NCBI GenBank assembly: GCA_020637815.1
Contig: JACKJS010000001.1
Span: 1,488,001 to 1,552,000 of the forward strand
Source: Hyphomicrobiaceae bacterium
Lineage (GTDB): Bacteria; Pseudomonadota; Alphaproteobacteria; Rhizobiales; Methyloligellaceae
DNA length: 64,000 nucleotides
Reading direction: 5' to 3'
Shown here: positions 1 through 8,908 of the stretch, one piece after another
Layout: every line of letters starts with the position of its first letter
Numbering within the stretch: position 1 is the first letter of the stretch
Notes under the pieces: generated by a model
Told to the model about the DNA's origin: nothing
Seen by the model: the letters and a program-made list of their open reading frames with translations, nothing else
The model's database searches: none
Program-made: the position numbers and the translations under genes

Positions 1-1
1 T

Positions 2-241
2 ACCGCAACTCTGGACGGACCGCCGGTGCCGAATATCCCCGTCACGATCGACGGCCACACCTACACGCTCGGCTTTACGTGCAAACCCAATGAGTGCGAG
101 GATAATCAGCTCTACGTTTTGTTCGCGCCGGACGGAAGCAAGGCTTGGGCCTTGATGGCGACCGCAAGTGCCGGAATCATCTGGCTCGGCTATCCCGACG
201 AACGCATTCAAACCGCGATCAATGGAGCGTTGAAGAAGTAG
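2..241 (+). CDS. Ivy-type lysozyme inhibitor, C-terminal fragment
   Basis: Carboxy-terminal part of a protein resembling Ivy, the periplasmic inhibitor of C-type lysozymes. The frame is open from the window edge, so about 79 residues are visible and the signal peptide and first half lie outside. A GTG at position 26 could be mistaken for a start, but the frame reads on upstream of it. The fragment has the Ivy loop motif CKPxxC (here CKPNEC) and, near the end, the pattern WLGxPDE. It stops 10 bp before the next gene, which is unrelated in function. The family call is firm for a fragment; the real start and export signal cannot be judged here. Confidence 0.7.
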   Translation, partial: TATLDGPPVPNIPVTIDGHTYTLGFTCKPNECEDNQLYVLFAPDGSKAWALMATASAGIIWLGYPDERIQTAINGALKK

Positions 242-251
242 CGGGTCCGCC

Positions 252-1262
252 ATGACAGGGACGATGGCAGCAATGCTTCTGGAGAGGGCGGGTACGCGGC
301 TCGATCCCGCGACGCTGCCGATACCCACGCCCGGTCCGCGCCAAATTCTCCTCAAGGTTCTCGCCTGCGGGGTTTGCCGCACCGATCTCCACATCTATGA
401 CGGCGAACTGGATCATCCCAAGCTCCCCCTCATTCTCGGCCATGAGATCGTCGGCCGGGTCGAGGCGATGGGTCCAGAGGCGATGGGCTTCGATATCGGC
501 ATGCGGGTGGGCGTGCCATGGCTCGGCTATACCGACGGCACATGCCGTTATTGCCGCGAAGGCCAGGAGAATCTTTGCGACGCACCGCGCTTCACCGGCT
601 ACCAAATCGACGGCGGCTACGCGGCCTACACGGTTGCGGACGAACGCTACTGCTTCCCGCTTCCCGAAGGCTACTCGGACGCAGAAGCCGCGCCGCTTCT
701 GTGCGCCGGGCTGATCGGCTACCGCTCGTTGAAGATGGCCGAGGCGGCGCTGAAGGGCGAGACCAAGCGGCTCGGTATTTACGGCTTTGGTGCCGCGGCC
801 CATATCGTGGCCCAGGTTGCCCGGCATCGGGGCTATGCGACCTATGCCTTCACCAGCCCCGGCGACGGCCAGGCTCAAGACTTCGCACGCTCTCTCGGCG
901 CTGCTTGGGCCGGCGGGTCCGACGAAGCGCCGCCGGAGGAATTGGACGCGGCCATTCTGTTCGCGCCGGTAGGGCCGCTCGTGCCGGCGGCGTTACGCGC
1001 GTTGCGCAAAGGCGGCATCGTCGTGTGCGGCGGAATCCACATGAGCGATATTCCGCAATTCCCCTACGACATTCTGTGGGAAGAGCGGGAGATTCGTTCG
1101 GTCGCCAATCTAACCCGTGACGATGCGCGCGAATTCCTGGCGCTCGCCCCGCAAATCCCGGTCAAGACCACGGTCGTTCCGATGAAGCTGTCGCAGGCGA
1201 ACGAAGCGCTGCAGCGCCTGCGCGAAGGCGCCCTGACGGGGGCCGCCGTTCTTATTCCATAG
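252..1262 (+). CDS. Zinc-dependent alcohol dehydrogenase (AdhA-like)
   Basis: Medium-chain dehydrogenase of 336 residues, expected to oxidise an alcohol with NAD(P). The catalytic-domain motif CGVCRTD (Cys39) and GHE (His64-Glu65) give the active-site zinc ligands. A glycine-rich stretch YGFGAAAH near residue 177 starts the nucleotide-binding fold. The structural-zinc loop is unusual: AdhA-type enzymes have four cysteines, whereas here the first is Asp95, followed by Cys98, Cys101 and Cys109. The length is normal for the family and the ATG at 252 gives a clean N-terminus. The gene sits beside an alcohol-type sensor cluster and an aldehyde dehydrogenase, which fits a role in alcohol metabolism, but the substrate is unknown. 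Confidence 0.85.
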   Translation: MTGTMAAMLLERAGTRLDPATLPIPTPGPRQILLKVLACGVCRTDLHIYDGELDHPKLPLILGHEIVGRVEAMGPEAMGFDIGMRVGVPWLGYTDGTCRYCREGQENLCDAPRFTGYQIDGGYAAYTVADERYCFPLPEGYSDAEAAPLLCAGLIGYRSLKMAEAALKGETKRLGIYGFGAAAHIVAQVARHRGYATYAFTSPGDGQAQDFARSLGAAWAGGSDEAPPEELDAAILFAPVGPLVPAALRALRKGGIVVCGGIHMSDIPQFPYDILWEEREIRSVANLTRDDAREFLALAPQIPVKTTVVPMKLSQANEALQRLREGALTGAAVLIP

Positions 1263-1351
1263 TAGCGTTACGGCTCCGCGAGTATTGCGGCACAATGCGC
1301 GCTTTCAGGCTTTCCGCGTTCCACGAAGCAAGAGCTGGGCGACCGCGACCG

Positions 1352-2029
1352 ATGACCAAAATCTTGATCGTTGACGATCACCCGATGTTCCGCGAGGCAC
1401 TGCGCAGCGCCGTCAAATTTTCACGGCGGGACGCCGAGATTCTCGAGGCGGGCAGCATCGAGGCCGCACGCACAACCATTCAGGACGAGCCGGGCATAGA
1501 GATCGTTCTGCTCGATCTGTCGCTGCCCGGAACGACCGGATTCGAAGGCCTCATGTTGCTGCGTTCGTCTTTCCCGCGAATCCCGATCATGATCGTTTCG
1601 GGCCTGGACGATCCCAAAATCATCCAGGAAGCGATCCGGCTCGGCGCCGCGGGATTCGTACCGAAATCGGTCGACAAGGAGACGCTCGCGGAAGGACTGT
1701 CCGAAGTGCTGAACGGTTCGGTCTTCGTGCCCGCCGAGTCAGCCCCGAATGCGCTGGACCCGCGCGCATCGAGCCGGACCAGCGATATTGCTGACCGCGT
1801 CGCCGACCTGACCCCGGCGCAAATGCGCGTTCTGCAGCTCATCCGTCATGGCCAGCTCAACAAACAAATCGCCTACGAACTTGGGGTGAGCGAGACGACC
1901 GTTAAGGCCCATGTTTCCGAAATCCTGCGTAAGCTGAACGTGGTCAGCCGGACCCAGGCGGTGATCAAGACCTCTCAGCTCGACTTCGAGGCAATCCTCG
2001 GTGATGACCCGACGCCTGACAGCCCCTAG
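1352..2029 (+). CDS. LuxR/NarL-family response regulator
   Basis: Two-domain DNA-binding response regulator of 225 residues. The receiver has the acidic pair Asp8-Asp9, phosphoacceptor Asp55 in LLDLSLPG and a conserved Lys in FVPKS. The C-terminal LuxR helix-turn-helix carries the usual NKQIAYELGVSETTVKAH pattern. The ATG at 1352 starts directly with the receiver strand MTKILIVDD; an in-frame ATG at 1295 would add 19 residues without a recognisable domain. The gene converges on a hybrid histidine kinase and the two stop codons share the bases CTAG. It probably works with that kinase and controls the neighbouring alcohol and aldehyde dehydrogenase genes; this pairing is inferred from position. 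Confidence 0.88.
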   Translation: MTKILIVDDHPMFREALRSAVKFSRRDAEILEAGSIEAARTTIQDEPGIEIVLLDLSLPGTTGFEGLMLLRSSFPRIPIMIVSGLDDPKIIQEAIRLGAAGFVPKSVDKETLAEGLSEVLNGSVFVPAESAPNALDPRASSRTSDIADRVADLTPAQMRVLQLIRHGQLNKQIAYELGVSETTVKAHVSEILRKLNVVSRTQAVIKTSQLDFEAILGDDPTPDSP

Positions 2030-3411
2030 GCATGCGCCGTCGCAAATGCCCCTAAGAGGTGTGTCATCAGGGCGCGCAGCTCCGCCGGCTTCGTTGGCTT
2101 GTGGAGCAGTTCGCACTTTGCCGCCGTCACTTCCGCCGCAACGGAGGGGCTCCGGTCGCCCGTAATCACCACGGCCGGAATGTTCGGACCGAACCGGTCG
2201 CGCAGCGCCTTCACCGCATCGAGCCCGATCCCGCCGTCATCCAGGTGGTAATCGGCCAGAATAATATCGGGAGCCCGTCCGAGACCGGCCAGGAGGGGCT
2301 TCAAGGCACTGAGCTGGGATGCCGCCAGTGTGCGGCACTGCCAGTTGTTCAGCAGCCGGACGGTTGCTTCGCGGACCTGATCGTCGTTTTCGATCAGCAC
2401 AACCGCAGCGCCGCGGGTGATTTCCACCCTGGCGTGTTCCCGTGCCGGCTGCGGTCCCTTCGTCGGCGCCAGACCGTCGCAAGCGACCGCAAGCCGGAAT
2501 GTGGCCCCCTTCCCCGGGATCGATTTGACGTCGAGCGTATGGCCGAGAGCCTGAACCGTGCGTTGAACGATCGAGAGGCCGAGCCCGAGGCCCGTATGGG
2601 CACTGTCGGCGGCCGCGGCTCCGCGATAGAACTCCTCGAACATCGTCTCGCGCTCGCTCTCGGAGATTCCGCACCCAGTGTCCACGACGTCGATCACGCA
2701 ATCGCAACCGCGACGCCGCGCTCCGACTAGCACACCACCCTTGGCGGTATAGCGCACCGCGTTCGATACGAGATTCTGCAGGACCCGCTGAAGCAGCAGC
2801 GGATCGCTGTGCGCGAGCAAATTCGAGCGTCGGATTTTGAACTTGAGTCCTTTGGCCGCCGCTTGCGGCGCGAAGCTGGCTTCGAGCACCGACAAGACGG
2901 AATCCAGCGGGAACGACTGGAACTCCGGTGTCACGACGCCCGCGTCGAGCTTTGAAATGTCCAGCAAGGTTTTGATGAGGTCTTCGATGGTCTGCAGGGA
3001 CTGATCGACCTGTCCCGCGAGATGGCGGGCATCGTCATCCCCCTGCATATCGGACAGAACCGAAATCGACAGGCGCGCGGCGTTCAGCGGTTGCAAGAGA
3101 TCGTGGCTTGCGGCGGCGAGAAAGCGCGTCTTACTGAGATTGGCACGCTCCGCCTCTTCCTTCGCCACCACGAGCGCTTCGTTGGAACATTCGAGGCGCC
3201 GCAACACCGCGGTCAGTTCCTCGGTCCGGGAGCGGACCTTTGCGTCCAGGCCGATCGCGGTCTGGAACAAGGAAAATGCGTTCCCCTGCTGATCCATCGA
3301 CCGCTCGACGCGATCCATCAGAACGGCGTTGATCTTGGCCAGCTTGTCCAGCTTGCGCCGCAAATTCACGGCTTCGTCGGTGTCAAAGCCTCCGCGGTCC
3401 TCAACGGACAT
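2026..3411 (-). CDS. Hybrid histidine kinase (NahK/ErcS'-like)
   Basis: Cytoplasmic hybrid sensor kinase of 461 residues. Residues about 15-95 are a charged coiled coil. The HisKA box FLAAASHDLLQPLN holds His103. The ATPase domain follows with N-box LQNLVSNAVRYT (about 211-222), DTGCGIS (244-250) and GLGLGLS (274-280). A receiver spans about 334-455, with acidic Glu341/Asp343/Asp344, phosphoacceptor Asp387 and Lys438. No transmembrane segment or PAS domain is present, so sensing must come from a partner. The partner is probably the FIST protein, whose TGA overlaps this ATG by one base. ErcS'-type kinases of this layout belong to alcohol-oxidation regulons in pseudomonads. Confidence 0.85.
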   Translation of the reverse strand: MSVEDRGGFDTDEAVNLRRKLDKLAKINAVLMDRVERSMDQQGNAFSLFQTAIGLDAKVRSRTEELTAVLRRLECSNEALVVAKEEAERANLSKTRFLAAASHDLLQPLNAARLSISVLSDMQGDDDARHLAGQVDQSLQTIEDLIKTLLDISKLDAGVVTPEFQSFPLDSVLSVLEASFAPQAAAKGLKFKIRRSNLLAHSDPLLLQRVLQNLVSNAVRYTAKGGVLVGARRRGCDCVIDVVDTGCGISESERETMFEEFYRGAAAADSAHTGLGLGLSIVQRTVQALGHTLDVKSIPGKGATFRLAVACDGLAPTKGPQPAREHARVEITRGAAVVLIENDDQVREATVRLLNNWQCRTLAASQLSALKPLLAGLGRAPDIILADYHLDDGGIGLDAVKALRDRFGPNIPAVVITGDRSPSVAAEVTAAKCELLHKPTKPAELRALMTHLLGAFATAHA

Positions 3412-4535
3412 CAGCCGGCCGCCTGGGCACCGATCGCAACCCCGGTGAATGTCTGGTTGAGGTGCATCGCGTTGTACTGCTCACCATAGGTTTGAAATCC
3501 AGCAACATGGTAGCGGCGGTATAGGTCACCCATCTTGTGCTTGATCTGACGGTTCTCGGCATCGAGCCGGCGCAACACGCATTCGAAGCCCAGCACCAAA
3601 TCGATGCCGCCGAGTGCAGCATCCAGGCGTTCGAACTCCGCGGCCATCGAGTGCAGCATGTCTTTGGGCTCGGCCACGGTCAAGACGACCCCGTCGTCGA
3701 TCGCGCAGAAGAAGGACAGGGAGCCGTCAGCGTTCACGCGCTGAATGGATCGGCAATAGTAGTCACCGCCGACGCGCACGACGACCGGATGGGCCGCGAA
3801 GCTCATAGGCACCAACGAGGACGGTTCGAGGCCCACAGAACTTGCATATTCCAACGCGGCCGGTTCGGCGTTGAGCTCGTAGACGGTGCGGGTCTCGGTG
3901 TCAGAGGCCGTGACCACGAGCTTGGTCTCGGTCGGCTCGAAATTGTCATGATTGAAGATCCGCACGGGTAAGTCCGTCGCGACGAGCAACAATAATGCCG
4001 CGTCGCGGAAGACGCCGCCGTTGTGCAGGAGGCTGGTTCCCTTGAGCGCCAGATTGTCGCCAGCCGATCCGCCGACCAGCGGGATATCATCGAGCGCCAG
4101 GGAAATGGCCGAAACGATCACTTCCTCGCATTTGGACAGGCCGTCGATCAACGAGATCGCAAAGTGATTGGAACCGCCGCCATCGAGCCTATCCAGCTTT
4201 GCCCGCAATGACCGCAGTGTCTCGGTACCTTCCTCGACGGTTAGCTGATGCACGCGGGGGATGAGACCGCTGACGAAACTGAAGCCAATCTTGGGAAAGG
4301 CCACCACGAGAAGGCTGCCGTCGGCGTAGCCGCCCGGTGTGATTTCCCCGGACGTGCTGCAACCTACGAGCGGGACCCCATCGAATGCGGCAGCAAAGCC
4401 CTCGGCGAGAGGCTCGGGCTCGTAGTGGCGGGAGTAGAACACCAGAAGCTGACCGAGATCGGCTGCATCCAGTACGCTTGCAATATCGGCGACGGCGGCT
4501 TCGGCGGTGACCGCGTCGGACCATGCCGTTTGCAC
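3411..4535 (-). CDS. FIST-domain signal-sensing protein
   Basis: Protein with the FIST N- and C-terminal domains, which are thought to bind small ligands and feed signals to kinases. Visible FIST features are the opening VQTAWSDA, the strand LLVFYSRHYEPEPLAEG, PLVGCSTSGEI and, in the C-terminal half, DLVLGFECVLRR. The chosen start is GTG at 4535, where homology begins (374 residues). The frame stays open to an ATG at 4685, but that adds 50 arginine-rich residues unlike any FIST protein. The gene is translationally coupled to the hybrid kinase downstream (TGATG). Its likely job is as input module of that kinase, perhaps for an amino acid or alcohol-derived compound; the ligand is unknown. Confidence 0.8.
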   Translation of the reverse strand: MQTAWSDAVTAEAAVADIASVLDAADLGQLLVFYSRHYEPEPLAEGFAAAFDGVPLVGCSTSGEITPGGYADGSLLVVAFPKIGFSFVSGLIPRVHQLTVEEGTETLRSLRAKLDRLDGGGSNHFAISLIDGLSKCEEVIVSAISLALDDIPLVGGSAGDNLALKGTSLLHNGGVFRDAALLLLVATDLPVRIFNHDNFEPTETKLVVTASDTETRTVYELNAEPAALEYASSVGLEPSSLVPMSFAAHPVVVRVGGDYYCRSIQRVNADGSLSFFCAIDDGVVLTVAEPKDMLHSMAAEFERLDAALGGIDLVLGFECVLRRLDAENRQIKHKMGDLYRRYHVAGFQTYGEQYNAMHLNQTFTGVAIGAQAAG

Positions 4536-4887
4536 GCCGCAGGAGTGACGCTTCGCGCGGGGCAAGCGATCCAAATCGTTCCTCCCGCGGCTCCGATATC
4601 CGGCTGTGGTTCGTTGTGATCCGCGAACGTTGCCGTCCGTGCCGGCCCGGAACCGCTTATCCTTTGGTAGAATACAGGATAACACCTGCGAATGGGTGCC
4701 GGTAGTCCGGCCGAAGCGTCTTCGGGACGGTCACGGTTTTGCCGTCGGCCCAAAGTACAATAGGCATTGGATCAGGTGTCCGCCTAAGCTGTGATCCTGG
4801 ATCATAAGGAGGCTGTCGAGGCCCCGCGGCCCGTCGCGCTTTCACGCCTAAGAATGCTTTTCAAAACAGTTTGTTAGGGAGGTATCA
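4536..4887. promoter_or_regulatory. Divergent intergenic region, FIST gene / exaC
   Basis: About 350 bases separate the two divergent genes and should hold both promoters. I find no convincing open reading frame or hairpin. The only clear signal is a strong ribosome-binding site AGGGAGG at 4876-4882, six bases before the exaC ATG. No promoter hexamers can be assigned with confidence. Confidence 0.4.
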
Positions 4888-6408
4888 ATGCTTCACGAGG
4901 TCATCGAAACTCTGAACGCGCGGGTGGCCGTCCGAACCCGCTACGACAACTTCATCGGCGGGGACTGGGTCGCCCCCGTCGACGGCCGCTATTTCGATAA
5001 CATCAGCCCCGTCACCGGCAAATCCGTGTGCCAGATCGCACGCTCTCAAGCGGCGGACATCGATCTCGCTCTCGATGCCGCGCACAAGGCGCGAGAGGCG
5101 TGGGCCAACACGGCACCGGCCGAGCGCGCCAAGCTTCTGAACAAGATCGCCGACCGCATGGAGGAGAATCTCCAGCTCCTGGCCGCCGTCGAAACGATCG
5201 ACAACGGCAAGCCGATCCGCGAGACGACGGCCGCCGACGTTCCACTGGCGATCGATCATTTCCGCTACTTCGCTTCGTGCGTCCGCGCCCAGGAAGGCGC
5301 GCTCAGCGAAATCGACCACGATACCGTGGCCTATCATTTCCACGAGCCGCTCGGCGTCGTCGGCCAGATCATTCCGTGGAACTTCCCGCTTCTGATGGCA
5401 TCCTGGAAGCTGGCTCCCGCGCTCGGCGCCGGAAACTGCGTGGTGATGAAGCCGGCCGAGCAGACACCGATGTCGATCATGGTGCTCATGGACGTTATCG
5501 GCGACATCCTGCCTCCGGGCGTCCTCAACGTGGTCAACGGCTTCGGCGTCGAGGCCGGTAAGCCGCTGGCTCAAAGCCCGCGCATCGCCAAGATCGCCTT
5601 CACGGGCGAGACCACGACCGGCCGGCTGATCATGCAATACGCGTCCGAGAACCTGATCCCGGTCACGCTGGAGCTTGGCGGCAAGTCGCCCAACATCTTC
5701 TTCGCCGACGTCATGGCCGAAGACGACGACTATTTCGACAAGGCGCTGGAAGGCTTCGCGATGTTCGCGCTGAACCAGGGCGAGGTCTGCACCTGCCCGT
5801 CCCGCGCGCTGGTGCAGGAATCCATCTACGATCGCTTCATCGAGAAGGCGATCGCGCGTGTCGAGAAGATCAAGCTCGGCAATCCGCTCGACATGGACAC
5901 CATGATCGGCGCGCAGGCGTCCAACGATCAGCTCGAAAAGATCCTGTCCTATGTCGATATCGGCAACAAGGAAGGCGCCGAGCTCCTGACCGGTGGCGAG
6001 CGTGTCATTCACGCGGGCGATCTCGCCGAGGGCTACTATATGAAGCCCACCGTCTTCAGCGGCCATAACAAGATGCGCATCTTCCAGGAAGAGATCTTCG
6101 GCCCGGTGCTGTCGGTCACGACCTTCAAGGACGATGCCGAGGCGCTGGAGATCGCCAACGACACGCTATACGGCCTCGGCTCCGGCGTGTGGACCCGCAA
6201 TATCAACCGCGCCTATCACTTCGGACGCGGCATTCAGGCCGGTCGCGTGTGGACCAATTGCTACCACCTCTATCCGGCGCATGCGGCCTTCGGCGGCTAC
6301 AAGAAGTCGGGCATCGGGCGCGAGACGCACAAGATGATGCTCGATCACTACCAGCAGACCAAAAACTTGCTGGTGAGCTACAGCCCCAAAGCGCTAGGCT
6401 TCTTCTAG
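4888..6408 (+). CDS. exaC: NAD-dependent aldehyde dehydrogenase, ExaC type
   Basis: Aldehyde dehydrogenase of 506 residues that oxidises acetaldehyde or similar aldehydes to acids with NAD. It follows the Pseudomonas ExaC pattern end to end: IIPWNFPLLMA, LKP/MKPAEQTP, FTGETTTGR, catalytic general base Glu262 in LELGGKSPN, nucleophile Cys301 in NQGEVCTCPSR, and the family-specific ending KNLLVSY...LGFF. Length is that of the family. The ATG at 4888 follows a strong ribosome-binding site. The gene is followed at 98 bp by a DUF779 gene, a common companion of this subfamily, and preceded by a sensor kinase island, which suggests induction by an alcohol or aldehyde. No PQQ alcohol dehydrogenase is in the window. 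Confidence 0.95.
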   Translation: MLHEVIETLNARVAVRTRYDNFIGGDWVAPVDGRYFDNISPVTGKSVCQIARSQAADIDLALDAAHKAREAWANTAPAERAKLLNKIADRMEENLQLLAAVETIDNGKPIRETTAADVPLAIDHFRYFASCVRAQEGALSEIDHDTVAYHFHEPLGVVGQIIPWNFPLLMASWKLAPALGAGNCVVMKPAEQTPMSIMVLMDVIGDILPPGVLNVVNGFGVEAGKPLAQSPRIAKIAFTGETTTGRLIMQYASENLIPVTLELGGKSPNIFFADVMAEDDDYFDKALEGFAMFALNQGEVCTCPSRALVQESIYDRFIEKAIARVEKIKLGNPLDMDTMIGAQASNDQLEKILSYVDIGNKEGAELLTGGERVIHAGDLAEGYYMKPTVFSGHNKMRIFQEEIFGPVLSVTTFKDDAEALEIANDTLYGLGSGVWTRNINRAYHFGRGIQAGRVWTNCYHLYPAHAAFGGYKKSGIGRETHKMMLDHYQQTKNLLVSYSPKALGFF

Positions 6409-6506
6409 GCCGAGGCGTTCACGGCAAGCTCCGCTTGCCACGGCGATGTTTGCAGCGGCTCGGCGGGTTTCCCCGCCGGGCCTTTGCTCTTTCAAGGGGT
6501 ATAATT

Positions 6507-6881
6507 ATGGTTCAGCGGGTTCTCGCGACGGATGCGGCGCTCGAATTGATCGAGACTCTCAAAGGCATACACGGGCCGCTGATGTTTCATCAATCGGGTG
6601 GCTGCTGCGACGGCTCGGCGCCCATGTGCTACCCGGCCAACGAGTTCAAGGTCGGCTGCAACGATGTGCGTCTCGGAGAGATCGGCGGCGCGCCGTTCTA
6701 TATGGACGCCGATCAGTTTGAGTATTGGAAGCACACGCAACTCATCATCGACGTGGTGAAGGGCCGCGGCTCCGGCTTTTCGCTCGAGGCGCCGGAAGGG
6801 GTGCGTTTCCTGACGCGCGGACGCGTATTCACCGACGACGAGGCGGACGCGGTGGAAGAGGCGGAACGGGTCAGCGCCTAG
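6507..6881 (+). CDS. DUF779 protein, aldehyde dehydrogenase partner
   Basis: Small protein of 124 residues of the DUF779 family, whose genes usually lie next to acetaldehyde dehydrogenase genes; its biochemical role is not established. Visible hallmarks are FHQSGGCCDGSAPMC near residues 27-41, with a cysteine pair and a third cysteine that could bind a metal or form disulfides, and a GFSLEAPEGVRFLTRGR C-terminal segment. The start is the ATG at 6507 after AAGGGG; the frame is open further upstream only because of GC-rich overlap with exaC. Same strand as exaC with a 98-bp gap, so probably one operon. Confidence 0.88.
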   Translation: MVQRVLATDAALELIETLKGIHGPLMFHQSGGCCDGSAPMCYPANEFKVGCNDVRLGEIGGAPFYMDADQFEYWKHTQLIIDVVKGRGSGFSLEAPEGVRFLTRGRVFTDDEADAVEEAERVSA

Positions 6882-6902
6882 CTCTCTTCGCGGAGTTCCT
6901 TC

Positions 6903-8663
6903 CTAGCGGCCGCGTATCGGGCCCGCGCCGGCCACGGCCGACTCCGCACCGCCATCCTCCAGCGACGCCAGTTGGCTATTGAGCTCGCCGAGCATGGCCT
7001 TGCCTATCTCGTGCTCGCCCATGACCACAAAGTCCGCGCCATGGGTGGCAAGGTGGTCGATCTCCGCCTCCGAATGGGCACGGGCAACGATCCTGAGGTC
7101 GGGGTTGATCGCGCGGGCCTGCTCGACCACTTGACCGCCTTCGAATGCGTCGGGAATCGCGATGAGTAGGCAGCGCGCCTCGGCAAGGTTGGCCGATTTG
7201 ATTACCTCGGGATCGGCGGCATTCCCGTGCAAGACTTCGACGCCCTGGGCCTTGAGCTCTGCGGTATCGTCCGCATCGTCCTCGATGATGTAGAGCGGGG
7301 TGTTGCTCTCGCGCAGGGCCTTCGAGACGAACCGTCCCACCCGGCCATGACCAATGAGGACGATATGATCCGTCAAGCTCGTGACCGGTATGTGCTCGCG
7401 GATCGGCGTCGCCTCATCGGCTTGCGCCTCGCTTTCCTCCAACGGCTCCGGCACGGACGCCGTATCGCCAGACGTCTTGTCGCGCCGGGCGAAGTACCGG
7501 TCTAGCGCGGAGAACAGAATCGGATTGAGCAGGATCGAAATGATCGCACCCGCGAGAATCAGGTCCCGCCCTTCGCTGGGCAGCACGTTGAGCCGCATGC
7601 CGAGATTGGCCAGAATAAACGAGAATTCGCCGATCTGCGCGAGCGATACGGAGATCATCAACCCTGTATCGTGAGACTGCCCGAACGCGCGCACGACCGC
7701 GTAGGCTACCATGGACTTCGCGGCGACGATGATGACCACGGTTGCGAGCACTGCAAGCGGCGCGTCCACCATGATTGCCGGATGGAACAGCATGCCGACC
7801 GAGACGAAGAACAGCACCGCGAAGGCATCGCGCAGAGGCAGCGACTCCGTCGCCGCCTGTTGGCTGAGCTGAGATTCGCTCAACACCATACCTGCGAAGA
7901 AGGCGCCGAGCGCCAGGGACACGCCGAACAGTTCAGCCGCCAAGAATGCGAAGCCGAGCGCAATCGACAGCACGGCAAGACGAAAGAGCTCGCGGCTTCC
8001 CGTATGTGCGACGTAATGAAGGAGCGCAGGGATGAGCTTCTTGCCGATCACCAGCATGGCCAGCGTGAACACCACCAGCTTGCCGGCGACCTCCGCCGTC
8101 TGGGTCAGCATCGTCACCGCGTCGGGCGGCGCTTCTCCCTGGAACAGCCTGGTGATCGCCGGCAACAAGACCAAAGCGAGCACCATGGCGATGTCCTGGA
8201 CAATCAGCCAGCCGATGGTGATCTTGCCGCGCTCGGTGTCGACGAGGCGCCGTTCCTGCAGCATGCGCAACAGCACGACCGTACTGGCCACGGATAGGGC
8301 CAGTCCGAAGATAAACCCCGCAGCCGCGCTCCATCCGAGGGCCCAGCCGACTGCCATGCCGAGTGGCGTGGCGAGCAGGCCCTGCACGATCGCGCCGGGA
8401 ATGGCGATGGCCCGGACCGACAACAGATCCTGCAGCGAAAAGTGCAGCCCAACACCGAAGAGCAGAAGAATGACCCCCACCTCGGAGAGTTGGTTGGCGA
8501 TGTTCTGGTCGGCGCCGACCGCTGGCGCGAAACCGATGACGATGCCCGCCACCAGATAGCCGACAAGCGGCGGCAGCTTCAGCCGATGGGCCACCAGGCC
8601 CAGACTGAACGCGAGCACGAGGCCAATCGTAAGCGTTGATACGAGAGGCGGCACGTGAAGCAT
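6903..8663 (-). CDS. CPA2-family monovalent cation/proton antiporter
   Basis: Membrane antiporter of about 586 residues resembling YbaL/RosB, exchanging K+ or Na+ for protons in the inner membrane. The first 400 residues hold about twelve hydrophobic segments with the family motifs LPPLVGYLVAGIVIG, VGVILLLFGVGLHFSL and ALGAFFAGMVLSES. A cytosolic TrkA-N domain follows, beginning HIVLIGHGRVGRFV, with a C-terminal stretch rich in Glu. The ATG at 8663 matches the family start (MLHVPPLV); the frame is open to 8732 but the extra 23 residues have no homology signal. It converges on the DUF779 gene with a 21-bp gap. It probably supports pH or osmotic balance. Confidence 0.9.
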   Translation of the reverse strand: MLHVPPLVSTLTIGLVLAFSLGLVAHRLKLPPLVGYLVAGIVIGFAPAVGADQNIANQLSEVGVILLLFGVGLHFSLQDLLSVRAIAIPGAIVQGLLATPLGMAVGWALGWSAAAGFIFGLALSVASTVVLLRMLQERRLVDTERGKITIGWLIVQDIAMVLALVLLPAITRLFQGEAPPDAVTMLTQTAEVAGKLVVFTLAMLVIGKKLIPALLHYVAHTGSRELFRLAVLSIALGFAFLAAELFGVSLALGAFFAGMVLSESQLSQQAATESLPLRDAFAVLFFVSVGMLFHPAIMVDAPLAVLATVVIIVAAKSMVAYAVVRAFGQSHDTGLMISVSLAQIGEFSFILANLGMRLNVLPSEGRDLILAGAIISILLNPILFSALDRYFARRDKTSGDTASVPEPLEESEAQADEATPIREHIPVTSLTDHIVLIGHGRVGRFVSKALRESNTPLYIIEDDADDTAELKAQGVEVLHGNAADPEVIKSANLAEARCLLIAIPDAFEGGQVVEQARAINPDLRIVARAHSEAEIDHLATHGADFVVMGEHEIGKAMLGELNSQLASLEDGGAESAVAGAGPIRGR

Positions 8664-8823
8664 TTCTGGAGGCCCTGGCTGGGTGTCGGATAATCCCGCG
8701 CACAGCGTGACAACGAATTCCGCCGGCGGCAATCCCTAGAGACCTCGATGCGGCATCCGTGCAGCGACGCCATGAGTGGTTTTTACAGAACCCTGGCCTT
8801 TTTGGCGCGAACCGCTCCGGGCA

Positions 8824-8862
8824 CAAAAAAGAGGCACGGCGAACAGCCGCCATGCCTCTTCG
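8824..8862 (-). terminator. Rho-independent terminator
   Basis: On the minus strand a stem of about 13 bp (AAGAGGCATGGCG paired with CGCCGTGCCTCTT, one G-T pair, loop of five to six bases) runs straight into a run of T. It lies just after the stop of the small secreted protein gene at 8909, and would end that transcript before the antiporter gene. Confidence 0.8.
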
Positions 8863-8908
8863 TGTCACGATCATGAGTGTTCCACGCCTCGCGGCGCGAT
8901 GTTCTGCG

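Noticed and set aside
4536..4685. N-terminal extension of the FIST gene to ATG 4685
   Set aside because: The added 50 residues are arginine-rich and do not match any FIST protein; GTG at 4535 fits the domain start, though experiment would be needed to be sure.
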